Shown piece by piece: positions 24,155 through 34,963 of a stretch of DNA of 64,000 bases. The position numbers and the translations under genes were made by a program. This DNA comes from Alopecurus myosuroides (Eukaryota > Streptophyta > Magnoliopsida > Poales > Poaceae). The stretch spans positions 312,590,949-312,654,948 of the forward strand of contig CM054060.1 of assembly GCA_028641055.1 (NCBI GenBank), given 5' to 3'. The notes beneath the pieces were generated by a model, which was given only the letters and a program-made list of their open reading frames with translations, made no database searches and was not told where the DNA came from. How positions within the stretch are numbered: position 1 is the first letter of the stretch; the number at the start of each line of letters is the position of its first letter.

Positions 24155-27100
24155 TAAGCACAACACTCCATTTCCCCCATCTCCTTCATCTCCAATCTCC
24201 CTCGGCGCTCCCTCGCTCGAGCTCAAGGCCGCTCCGCCACGACGTCTATGGGCACGCAGCCGGAAGCGTACCGCCGCCGCCTGCGCTCCGCATCGGCTCG
24301 CGCCGCGCCGCCGTTGACCACCGCTGCCGCGCCCTCGAACGAGTCACCGGAAGATCCAAAGGGCCACCGCGACTGCGCCATTTGCCGCCGCCGTGCTCTC
24401 CTCCAGATCCCGCCGGTAAGCAACCCAGCTCCCTTGATTTCATCTTCAATCTTACTCAAACTTGATTAGATTTAGATCCGCTCTTGGATGGTTTCCTTGC
24501 TCCGCATCGATTGGATGCCCATGCTTTTGTTCTTTCACCACCAACAATCAAGATAAATCCAATAGCACACCTCACAATGCACCTCTATTACCTGTAGTCA
24601 CAAATTTCCCCGTAATTTTCTCCGTCTAGATCCAATCTGTCAAAGTTTTTCATAGTTGCTCTTTGGTTAATCGGATAATCTGTCATTTCTGGGTCTTAGA
24701 TTACTTACACTCTGCACTTTTACTCCTGTTTTTAGACTACGCACATGGCACCCAAAGCCAGCACGAAGACCAAGGGGAAACAACCGGCGAAGGCAAAGCC
24801 GACTCAATCTATATCCGCCAACTAGGCAAGGTCCACTGTGACCAAGGCAAAGCTGGATGAGCTCGCAGAGTCGGGCGTCCTCCCCGCCCGGGAGGACATC
24901 CACTGGCGCGTCCCTGGAGAGGAGACTCGGCCTACTCCGGGTATCGATGAGGTAGTGATTTTCGTAGAGCACGTGATCCGGGGTTTTCGCCCCCCGGTTC
25001 ACCCTTTCTTTCGTGAATTACTAGATCACTACAAGCTCCGAGTGTTTGATATAGGTCCCAACTCTATGTTGAACATCACTCACTTCATTGTTCTGTGCGA
25101 ATCATATTTATGCATTCCTCCAAATCTCGCGCTATTTCTTGAACTGTTCCAATGCAAACCATGCCACGAAAGCGGTGACGGGGCCCTCCTGGCTTGCAAG
25201 GGGTATCTATCCAGAGGCGGAAAAACTCCTTGATGCCGACTCTGAGCCTCAACTCCCACGTAAGGCACTGGCAGAAGACCTACTTCTACTGTCAGGACAC
25301 CTCCTCACCCGGTGAAAAGACTTTACCGGGTTTCTCCGAAGGCCTTCTTGATCTTTTTGACAATCTTAATTCTTTCGCTTCTGAGTCGGATAGGGAGTCC
25401 ATCCGGCCCCTCCTTGCCAAACTCGCTGTTCTTTCGGCCCAAGGCCTTCTTGGGCTTAACTTGGTTAAAACTTGGGTAAACTTCCGAATCCAACCAAACG
25501 CCGTCCGGCCCAAGCTGATGTGCGAATATTCTGGGCACGTTCGGATTCACTCCGCTACTCACTGAGGAACTAACCAGCCGCTGATACAAACAAGATAATC
25601 AAGATTTTCTTGACTGAGAAAATGGACGTGATCCGGACTGTAGCCGGCTTGGAGCCGTTTACTCGTGATAACCCGGCTCCAGCGGTAAGACCCGGCCTTA
25701 ATTCTTTATCCTTATACCTTTGTCTGATACAATCACTAATTTTTACCATTGTACTTTTATTTCAGGAAGACAGCACCTTCTGGAAGATCGAGACCCCCCT
25801 CCTTCCAAAAACTCGGAAGAGGACGAAGAATTGGCTGACTCGGACGAAGGTATCATCCGGGTTTCACCTACCCCATTTCTGTTAACTTGCTTGCCCACAC
25901 TTTCTCTTTTTCCGACTGTACACTATGTTTTCCAGGGATGGAGGATAAGGAGGACAAGGAGGATAAGGAAGATCAGGAGGAGACCTAGAGTGATGAAAGT
26001 GAAGCAGAACCGGAAGCCGAGGTTGGGGCCAAGAGGAAACCCCGAGGGGTCGTATTCAAGGTTCCATATTCCTCTATGTCCTCCAAACCGTATCCATTTG
26101 CTAATATGTGCGAGCTTAATCAACGATTGTCCGATTCACCATACTTGAAGGAGCCCCCTACGGTCAAGCGCAGGGTAACCCGGAACTCCCCGGGTGAGGA
26201 TCCTCTCAACCCGGGTATCCCTTCGTCCCCAGCCCGCCGTGCCGGTACTTCCCAAACCCATCCTTCCAATTCACCTCGAAAACATCCTTCTCCCAATCAC
26301 CCCCTGGCTGGACAACTCCGAGTCTGACTTTCTCAATCTTTATCAGCCTCGTCCGGGTCTAGCAACGATCTTCAGGCAGATTTCTTCGTGAATACCGAGT
26401 AAGCTAGCTGTCCTGCTATTCGATATACCAACACTTTCCGTTAGTTTCCTTCATTATATACTAGCTGCCTGCTTTATTTCCCTCAGAGCCAAGGTCACAA
26501 CCAGTGACCCGGACAATATGGATGTTGATGACCCGGCTAAGGAGGATCCGGTTGATACTGTGATGGCCGCGGCAGTCGGCGCTGAAGAAGAACAAGTCCC
26601 GTTGAAAGATCCGGCCGATCAGGAGGCCATGTATCCAATCCCCTCGCATACGCCCGGGGATGACGATGTCGTGATCCTGGGCACAGGAAGGAGTGAGCCC
26701 ACTCCCAATACCCAGGCGACCCGGGTGTCCCCCCCCATGAAGGAGAAGACTCCATCTCCGGGTAACCAGAATCCCGGTTCTTCCAACCTGGAGCTCGACA
26801 AACTTTCCTACGACGAGATGATGAATGCGCTCTTTGCTTTGAAGACGACTGAAAGAGATATCCTGGAGGCCATGGCTGCTGAGCACCAGGTAATACTGAT
26901 CAACATCACTTATATACTCATCTAGTCCCCAAGTTCCGAGTGTAACTAGGAAAAGTTGTGCTCGGTACTTCCTTTTATATCCGGCCTTTTCGTATATCTG
27001 ACTAACCTTTCCTTTTCCCTCCTCCACAGGCGCAAGTGACTCGTTCTGAGGAGATTTTGGCCAAAACCAATCAGCTCCTCGAGACCGAGTCAAAGCTGCG

Positions 27101-28002
27101 GGCAGGGCTTGAGGTTGAAGTACAGAACCTCGAAAGGGATGTTGAAAAGTACAAGAAGAAATACCGCGCTACCGAGAATACGTTGAAGAAGCTCTCGGCT
27201 TAGATTGCCAACAATTATCGCGCCTTGCTTGGTAAAAATCTGTAACTCGCTAAGTATACTGCTTTACAGACGATAACCGAGTGTTGTTGCTTTAACCTTT
27301 TCTGTTTATACTGCAGGTCCGGGTGATGCTGCCCCAGATGAAGATGACATTGAGAAGTTGAAGACACTGAAGGGCGTTATCCAGCAGTTTTCTGCCGGCA
27401 CCAAGTGGATCCTGGAGGCTGTGCAGTGGCCGGCTACGGGCTATTGTGGCTTGGACACACTGCTTGAAGCGTGCTCCACTATCCCTGAGTGGATCAATCT
27501 CTGGAAGCGCTCTTCGTGCCGAGTTGGGGTAACCCGCGGGCTTATGCTGGCCAAGGCTTATTTCCCCAAGCTTGAGCCGGCAAAACTTGTGGCCGGGTTT
27601 CCCGAGTTCAACCTTGACGGCTCTAAATTTTCCGCCAAGAACTTTAAAGCTATTCAAACTTAGGTGCGTCACTCGGCGAGCCAGATCGCTGACAGTCTGG
27701 AGTTAGAGAGGATTGTTACACCTTATGACGCGGACGACAAGCCGATCAAAGCAGATCTTCCCAAGCCCTTTGACATGCTGGAGAGGTGGAAGGCGGAATC
27801 TGCCCAGAAGAGGGAGGAAGCTGCAAAGAGGAGGGTTGAGGCTGACACTGCGCCTTCCACCTCTACGCCGGCTGTCCGTCCACCAGCTCGCGCCGACTCT
27901 GCTGCCAATCCAGGTAAAGGTGCTGAGAAGACTGCTGAAGAGCAAGTCCAAGACCCGGCTGCCAAGGACAAGGTTCAAGACTCGGCCAAGGATGCCGAGT
28001 GA
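24155..28002 (+). pseudogene. E4 opposite-strand spliced gene ('putative gypsy type transposon' domain)
   Basis: This gene runs opposite to gag-pol between pol and the 3' LTR. Inferred exons: 24155-24415 (leader), 24736-25684, 25766-25849, 25936-26398, 26487-26889, 27030-27231 and 27317-28002; all have GT-AG borders. The CDS starts at 24745 (MAPKASTKTKGKQ, basic). The conserved domain follows with TKAKLDELAESGVLPAREDI, VIRGFRPPVHPFFRELLDHY and VFDIGPNSMLNITHFIVL. Then come an acidic stretch (EDKEDKEDKEDQ), a Pro/Ser-rich linker, a coiled coil at 27030-27200, a conserved C-terminal domain (VTRGLMLAKAYFPKLEP), and an Ala/Lys-rich tail. TAG stops at 24823, 25986, 27201 and 27661 and a frameshift near 25195 break it. 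The same gene occurs in E6 and, more diverged, in E1. Exon borders are by eye only. Confidence 0.7.
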
Positions 28003-29136
28003 AGTTTCTTTTTTCAGTGCCTCAAACACTTTATTCGGCCAATGGGCATCTAAAACAATTATTCTTTTGATAGTGCGCCTGTGCCCTTATCGGTACTATT
28101 TCCTCAGTTCGTAATACGTTAAAAAACCTTAATAGCTTTCGTGGCCCTTCTGGCCTTTTGCGTGAATTTGATGTTTCCTAGCTTTAAACTTTTCGTTGCT
28201 GGTTTTCCGACCTTCGCTATTTTTCCTTTTGTGAGACTCGGTTTCCGGGTCTCGGGGGCTTTGACAAGTGGATTTTTCCTAAGTCCCCAAGTCCCCAAGA
28301 TTCGGATGTTTGGGTTTTGGAGCTTAATAGCTAGACAATTTGTTACTTTTTTGAAATTCCCAAGTCCCCAAGGCCCGAATTTCCGAGTCTAGGGATTGGA
28401 GTTTGTCAAAAGAACGAGTTTGTTTCTGCTAAGGCCCAAAACTTAGAGTTGCTCTCGTAGGTTTGAAGTTATGCTTAATATATTTTGAGTTTCCGGCTGT
28501 TAGCCTTGTACTCTGCAACTTGTGGTTTGGATGACCCTTTTGACCTTCTTTTACTGTAAGCCGGCTTTCGCGTGGATGATCAATGCTGCTATAACTGCAT
28601 AAAGACAGGGTCAGGCAAGTCCCATTGGGCACCATGACTGATTGTAATTACACGCTAGCAAAGCATGCCACTTTTTGCGAGTCACATCGAGCTTAAGAAA
28701 GAAAAGTCAAGAAAATTTGGCTCTATTGTCCGGTTATAATCTTGCAGCCATACTTATTACAAGTAATCGGCCCTTATAACTTAATGGCATCATGGCCGGG
28801 TCTATGAGTTTGCAACTATGCTATTTAAGCAATCAGCCCCCAAGACCTAGATATACATAACTTACTAGAAAACTAATACACTAAGAACAACAAATAACAC
28901 TTACCTGAAGGAAAATAAGAAAACAACAGAAAAAAATAAAAAAATTGGCAAAAGATACACAAAAGGGAACGATGTTATTGTTTAACCATCTCTTTATTGA
29001 TATGAGAAAAGTTAGGTCAGCAAGCCGCCTCATTAAAAACCCTCCAGTCCCCTTAGGTACCCTGGATAGGAAAAGAGTGCGTCTGAAACCTGCTGCCTGT
29101 TACATCGTGTAATTCCACTTGTGAATCTAGCCTATT
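28003..29136. other. E4 spacer between opposite-strand gene and pol
   Basis: Both genes end toward this 1.1 kb stretch. It has repeated 'aagtccccaag' strings (28282-28375). Its position suits transcription ends for both strands. I see no frame with family signatures. Confidence 0.55.
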
Positions 29137-30013
29137 CTATGTGTAGTATGGACGCAGCTGAGCCACGTTCCATGGTCTTTCTCTTTCTTGCATAGATGAA
29201 GTTGTATGAGCGGTGTCATTGACAGTAGCCGACTCTTCCCTTGCATCTACCAAGTAATACAATCCATTGTGCAGATTCCGGCTTATGATGAATGGTCCTT
29301 CCCATGGTGGAGATAGCTTGTGTTTTCCTTCCTTTGACTGTACCAGGCGCAGAACCAGGTCTCCTTCCTGGAAGACCCGGGTTTTGACTCGCAGGCTATG
29401 ATATCTCCTCAGGTCCTGCTGGTATATGGCTGATCTCTCCAAAGCTTGTTCTCTGTGTTCCTCTAGCATATCCACGGCGTCCTGTCGGGTCTTCTCGTTC
29501 TCCACCTCGACGTAAGCCGACACTCGAGGTGAATCATGAATAATATCACTCGGCAATACTGCCTCTGCACCATAAACCATGAAAAACGGGGTCATTTGAG
29601 TAGATCTGTTAGGTGTGGTGTTAATTCCCCAAACCACTGATGGTAATTCCTCAACCCATGCGCCAGCAGCTCTGATGCACGGGACTCGCAGCCGTGGTTT
29701 TAATCCGCGAAGTAACTCCTGATTTGCCCTCTCCACTTGTCCATTAGCCTGTGGATGGGCTACTAAAGCTATGTCAAGTCGGATTCCATTGTTACCACAG
29801 AATTTCTCCATCTCACCAAGGGACATGTTGGTTCCATTGTCTGTTATTATGCTGTGAGGATACCCAAACCTGTAGATGATTCTTTTTAAGAACTTGACTG
29901 CTGGGATTGCTTCGCAATTGGTAACTGGCATAACTTCAACCCACTTTGTAAATTTATCGATAGCTACCAAGAGATGGGTCTTTTTGCAGGGTGACATGTG
30001 GAAGGGGCCCACC
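29137..30013 (-). pseudogene. E4 integrase, C-terminal part, cut by E5
   Basis: Integrase joins the element's DNA to the chromosome in the nucleus. This part begins just after the first catalytic Asp, at the E5 insertion, with VGPF. It contains LLVAIDKFTKWVEVMP, the second catalytic Asp in ITDNGTNM and the Glu in NGQVERANQ, with exactly 35 residues between them, as in the DD35E family. The C-terminal domain has the GPF motif (WEGPFIISRNLHNGLYYLV). The stop after LRPYYT at 29137 is the expected pol end. The reading frame of this piece is intact; the N-terminal half lies beyond E5, from 39438. Confidence 0.9.
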
Positions 30014-31396
30014 ATGTCTGTAACACCTGGGGTGTTACCTGTTTGTTTTCTTCTTGTTTGCATCATCTGCATCCCATAAGCATTGCATCATGTTTTCCAA
30101 ACCACTCAAAACTTCAAAACAATTTAAACTTTCACACCTTGCTCCAAATTTCCAATTTCAAAATTGTAAATTAAACCACTCAATTGTTTTTCAATAATTT
30201 GAAGTTGTTTTAATCCAATTGCTTGTTAATAAAATTTTCCCTGTTATCAAAACCCTAATGGCCAATTGAATTTCAAATAAAATCCTAGTTGATATGATCC
30301 AAATTGAGGTTTTAAAAAAAATTAAGTTCTTGCAAAACAAAATTTCAATAATGTTTGCATAATGGTTTTGAAACTTATTAAATGGAATCTATTTATTTCC
30401 AAAAATTCCCAAAAGCAACCTTATTTGAAAATTCACCCAACCACTTTAAAATTCCAACTAATAATTCCAATTTTGAGAATAATGCTAACATTGCTTCCAT
30501 TTTGTTGTTTTGAAAGTAATGAAATTATCTAATGAAATAAAACCCTAAACCCCCCCCCCCCAAAACCTTCTTCCATCTATCTCTCCCTTTGCTTCCATTA
30601 CAAAAAAAAAGAAGGCAAAAAAAAAAATAGAAAGAGAGGAGTGGGGAGGCAGGCCAGCCCACAAGGGGCAGCCCACCTACAACCCAGCCCACCACAGACC
30701 GTTCCCAAGCCCAGCCCCAATCGCTGTCTTCCTCGTACGGATGCAGACATGCTGTCGCTGTCGATCCCCCCCCATGGACCCCTCCTTGCTCCACCTGCCC
30801 CGATCCCCTACAAGTACCATGCCCTAACCCTAGGCCGCACCTCTCTTCCTCCCATCCTCCACGCCACCGCCGCCATCTTCCATCGCCAACCCCCCTCTCC
30901 CTCTGTTCTGAAAAAAGTCGGCAGTCTGCAACCTCACCGGACACCACCTCCTCCCTCAGCTCCGATCACCCTGGTCACCTCGAGGAGGATCCGTTCCCGG
31001 GAATGGAACCAGCGTCCTTCCCTCTCCAAGATCACCGAAGGCATCAAGGTCAGGTAATCACTCTAGCTCGCCGATTCCCCCTCTGTAGTCGTCCGTCTGC
31101 AGCTATGTGTGTTCGTCAGAACCTCTTCGTGAAGCAGCAGTACGATGCCTGTATCATATTCGTTCGGTCCTGGTGCACACGCCCAGCCCGCCCTGCACCT
31201 CACTGCTACGCACACCAGCAGCCCCGCTCCTGCCCGATCGCTACCATCCCGGAGCTCTCTGTTGCAAATCCCAACGGAGGCGAAGAAATCTCCAGTTTTC
31301 TTTTGTGCTGTCAGTATCTGAACATGGCATGGTCAAATTCAGTCGCTATGTTGTTAATTGTTCATGTTCCGTAAGATGCAAATGCTATCACAGCTT

Positions 31397-31510
31397 GACG
31401 TTGTCCTAGTGGCTAGCCACCTGTATTGCAAACGGGAGATCCTTGGATCAAATTCTACCTGAGGCGAAAGCCTACTGCTTTTATTCTTTTTTTCGTTCTG
31501 AAGTCTGAAC
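31397..31510 (+). other. tRNA-like module 1 in E5 LTR
   Basis: An A-box-like string (tcctagtggctag) is followed about 40 bp later by a B-box-like string (ggatcaaattc), then a T run (ctttttttcg type, near 31480). These are the internal RNA polymerase III promoter parts and terminator of tRNA genes. The match to the B-box consensus is weak. A second copy is at about 36341 in the other LTR. Confidence 0.4.
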
Positions 31511-31584
31511 CTGCGTTTCGGAATTCAGTTAAGACCACTGCATGCACCACTTATTCCGTCAGATCCAAGTGGTATCACAAAACA

Positions 31585-31675
31585 GCACCATAGCCCAGTG
31601 GCACAGGCCTTGTGCGCGAGCCCGACGTCCAGGGATCAAGTCCCCTTCGAGGCAATAAGCCTCCTTTTTGCCTTT
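31585..31675 (+). other. tRNA-like module 2 in E5 LTR
   Basis: The A-box-like tagcccagtggcacagg lies about 35 bp before gggatcaagtcc, in B-box position, followed by cctcctttttg. Its acceptor-like ends do not pair well, so it is not a working tRNA gene. The copy in the other LTR is near 36529. Confidence 0.45.
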
Positions 31676-31771
31676 GTTTCCCGTAGGCACAGTTTCTGAA
31701 TGTTTCTGTGTTAACTTCAGTTACTGCATCTGACCCTATATGTACTTTCAGTTATGTATCTAAACAAACCT

Positions 31772-31860
31772 CGTGGAGCAGCCCAGTGGCTAGTGCCTTA
31801 CTCTTTCCCATCCAACCAGCCCAAGTTCGAATCCCACGGGCAGCACCCTATTTCTTTTGC
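31772..31860 (+). other. tRNA-like module 3 in E5 LTR
   Basis: This is the best of the three: agcccagtggctagtg fits the A box and agttcgaatccc fits the B box almost fully, about 40 bp apart. A tttctttt run follows. It could be a tRNA-derived SINE head or a decayed tRNA gene captured by the LTR. The copy in the other LTR is near 36716. Confidence 0.5.
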
Positions 31861-34488
31861 CATTGCTTTTCCCTAAAATGCTACTATTTTTGTAAATGCT
31901 ATAACTTTGTCATGTTAACTCCAAATCATAAACTTTAAATATGTTTATTGTTCAAAATTAAATTGTCTATCCAACTATGCCATTTGTTCACTGTTTTGAA
32001 AACTCCAAATGCATTTAAAATTCAAATTTGAATAATTCAATTGTAATTTGCAACAATTCATAAATAATTCATACTATTTCCAAATAAGGCAAATAAAATA
32101 TGTTTTCCATACCATTTTGAATAACCTTTTCAAATATAAATTTTGTTTCATGGTTTGAATAATTTAAATTGCCTAAATACTTTAATACTTGTTTAATTCA
32201 TTTAAATTTGATAAAATCATAACTTGCTCAAAATAAAATAATTTTGAACATGCAAAATATGTTTTCAAACCATCAAAGTGTGAACTTTTCAAATGTGAAT
32301 TTGAATTTATGCTTTGAACAAATAAAATTCAAATAATCTTTCCCACTTGAATTAAATTCAATTAAAACTTGTTTAATATTGTTTAATTCATAATAAATTC
32401 ATCCTAATTCAAATTTCAATATTTGAAACATGTAATCCAACTAAAATTTGATGTTCTTTTCAAATACAAATTTTGTTAATTGTTTTGAACACTTTAACTT
32501 GATGAAAACAACAATTGCTTGTGTGACATGTTTAAGTAACCAAACTTTCCAATCTTAACCAATATTTTCCAAACTTGTTAAACCTTATTTCCAATTGATT
32601 CTATTGTTGTTATTTTGTTGTTTTCCTCATCCATGCATCATGCTAATCCACCTTCATCTGTTGATTAGTTGGAAAACAAATAATCTAACCAAAATTCATG
32701 GGCTGTTCATATGCAACTCAAATTTGCCTATGGGTTCATTTAAATATGTTTATCTTGTCAACTAGTTTATTTCTATGCATCAATTAAATTGTCATGCATC
32801 CATATCTTGATCATGCTGGATCTTTTGCCGTAGTAGTAATTGTTGCATCCCGTTGTTTGTTCGAGGTTCGTTGCTTCTTCCCGGATAGGACGTTGAGATG
32901 ATGTGAGCAACGACAAGTTCTGCTACCTCGCGGGATCTCAGGCAAGTATACTCACTTGCTGCCATATGGCTGCCTTTCATCACTGGTTACCGATTCTTTC
33001 CGTTGTTCTTTTCTGCTAGCCTTAGTAGTAGTTGTTTCTGTTACGAACCTATCACATGAATCCTTAACCCTGATATTGCCTCACCTCCACACCTATAACC
33101 ATTGCTTGTGCCCGTGTCTCACTAGCATGCTTAGGTTGTTTTGCTCGAGTCTGTTACCCGTTACTCTCTGTTGTTACTTCTAATGTTCTGGGGGCTCGAT
33201 GTTAATCAATCAACCTGTTATTAATAATATGCTGATAAGGCACCGACAGGAGGCCCTAAGTGGTTTTGAGGCCTGCTAGTGTCGACCCTAATAGGAAAAG
33301 GGTCTTGTCTACTGATCCATGATGAGCGTGCTCACCGCATCCGGGTGGTAGTATGGGACCCCCCTCGACTTAGACCTGATCTGCAGCTTGTCCGAAGAGC
33401 CACACTTAGTTCGGGTGTTCCATTTGCTCCTTGCATAATGGGTTGATCACCCATGGTTACTTATGATGATGATGATGCATATAGGGCGAGGCCTGTGGTG
33501 CCGGGGGGTGTGGTTTTCACCCCTGCGCTTAGCGGACTGGCCGGGACCTTATAGCTCCGTGGCTCCTAGGATGGGTTGTAGAGATGGTTTGGGTCGTGTC
33601 AAGCCAACCTGAGTTTTAGTTGGTGGCTTGAGTGTGTACGGGTACTGGAGCACACCCTGCAGGGATAAATCTTCTCGAGAAGCCGTGTTGTCCGCGGTTA
33701 TGTGACGACTTGGTGAAAGTACTGGCTAACAAGTACTCAGACAACTTACACCTAATGATAATAACTTGACTAGTAATAGTCTTATTGACACAACAACCTG
33801 ATCCATTAATCATTAATCCAACTGTGTGAGTTATCCTCGGATTGCTTCTTTGGATAAGGGGCGAGATCCAGGATGGGTTTGTTTGGAATTACTTTCAGTT
33901 GGTTACGATACTCGATCTTATCTCCTTTCTGTTAGCCGGAAGTTGTAGTATCTCTCTGTAGTTGGTTAGTGCAGCCTGCTGTCGCTTATTTGCAATAACC
34001 CCCTTCCTTTCCGTTGATCCTAAAGTATTTGTACCTTGTGATGACTGGCTACGCCGGTATGTTGTGAGTATGGGTTTTATCCCCCTTGCCAGTACTTAAC
34101 CGTACTGACCCACGAATCTCTTTCGTGGCTGCAAAATCCAAATTGCAGTCAAACAGGTTTGAAGTCTGACGACGTTAGCTTGGGAATCCCTCCGGTTTGG
34201 CCTGGGCAGGGATTGGACGCCTTCGGTTATCTTCAGGACTCTTAGTCCAATTTGTATCTTGTCCGTAGCCGGACGTTTGTTTCTTCCGCTGTTATTTTGG
34301 ATCTTTGTATTGTATCAGTTGTGTCCTTGACCCGTTTGAGTCATCTTGTATCTATCTGTTTCTGTTGTAATTGTGGAATATTCGTGAACTGTTGTAATGT
34401 AATCACAAGTGGCAACCTGGAATCGGTTATTATGCGGATTTGGCGGGAATGCTGAAATCTGCATAGTGCCCGATCTCGGGGCGTCACA

Positions 34489-34963
34489 AATGGTATCAGA
34501 GCCTTGGTTCCGATTCCCGAGATTGTTTCGATACGAATGGTTATCGAAGCAACGGGTCCGCAAAGCCTGTAGGTTAACCTCGCTAACTGTCGTTGTTTCT
34601 AGAGTGTCAAAAACTATTTCTGCTAAACTATTTTGGAAACATCTCAATAGGATTCTTGTTTTCTCCTTATCTCCATTCTACTTCTCCTTCTATCTCATTT
34701 GTTTTGGAGTCTACTCTCGTACTCAATCTTTCAAAGTGTTAGGATCCTACGTGGGTGGACGTTTTCTGAGATTTTAACCTAGTAGGTTCGATCATCGGAA
34801 GATTCCTGGTGGAAGAACATCGTCATCACTCCCAGCAAGAAGCCCTTGTTAGTGGTGTCGAGGAGATCAACTGGAAGCACGAAGAATCGATAGTCGAACT
34901 TCTTTCCCCTCCCGGGTTAGCAGGTGGATTGCGAGGGCGCAATCCCTTGTTAGTGGTGTCGTC
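34489..34963 (+). other. E5 internal region
   Basis: The 475 bp interior holds the primer site (34491-34502) and no coding frame of note. An exact 18 bp string, cccttgttagtggtgtcg, occurs at 34843-34860 and again at 34944-34961, just before the right LTR. I see no clear polypurine tract at the usual place. Confidence 0.75.
34491..34502 (+). promoter_or_regulatory. E5 primer-binding site (initiator tRNA-Met)
   Basis: tggtatcagagc, two bases after the LTR, is the standard plant site complementary to the 3' end of initiator tRNA-Met. Confidence 0.9.

Larger units (their letters stand above)
30019..34488 (+). repeat. E5 5' LTR
   Basis: Regions in order: AT-rich with poly-A and poly-C runs (30100-30630); a GC-rich Pro/Ser-like block (30640-31300), which produces spurious open frames on both strands; three tRNA-like modules (31397-31845); a long AT-rich block (31870-32800); and a more mixed 3' third with 'atgatgatgatgat' near 33464. 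It ends in 'ctcggggcgtcaca'. Confidence 0.9.

Noticed and set aside
24223..24469. Frames of 67-78 codons on both strands near 24250-24469
   Set aside because: The stretch matches the leader exon position of E6, where the frame is not kept, so it is taken as untranslated leader.
30525..31409. Several open frames of 100-140 codons in the E5 LTRs (also 35543-36353)
   Set aside because: They overlap on both strands in a GC-rich part of the LTR, occur identically in both LTR copies, and show only Pro/Ser/Gly-rich composition. They are not genes.
31585..31860. Genuine tRNA gene in the E5 LTR
   Set aside because: A/B-box-like strings are present but I cannot fold an acceptor stem or anticodon arm, so they are described only as tRNA-like modules.
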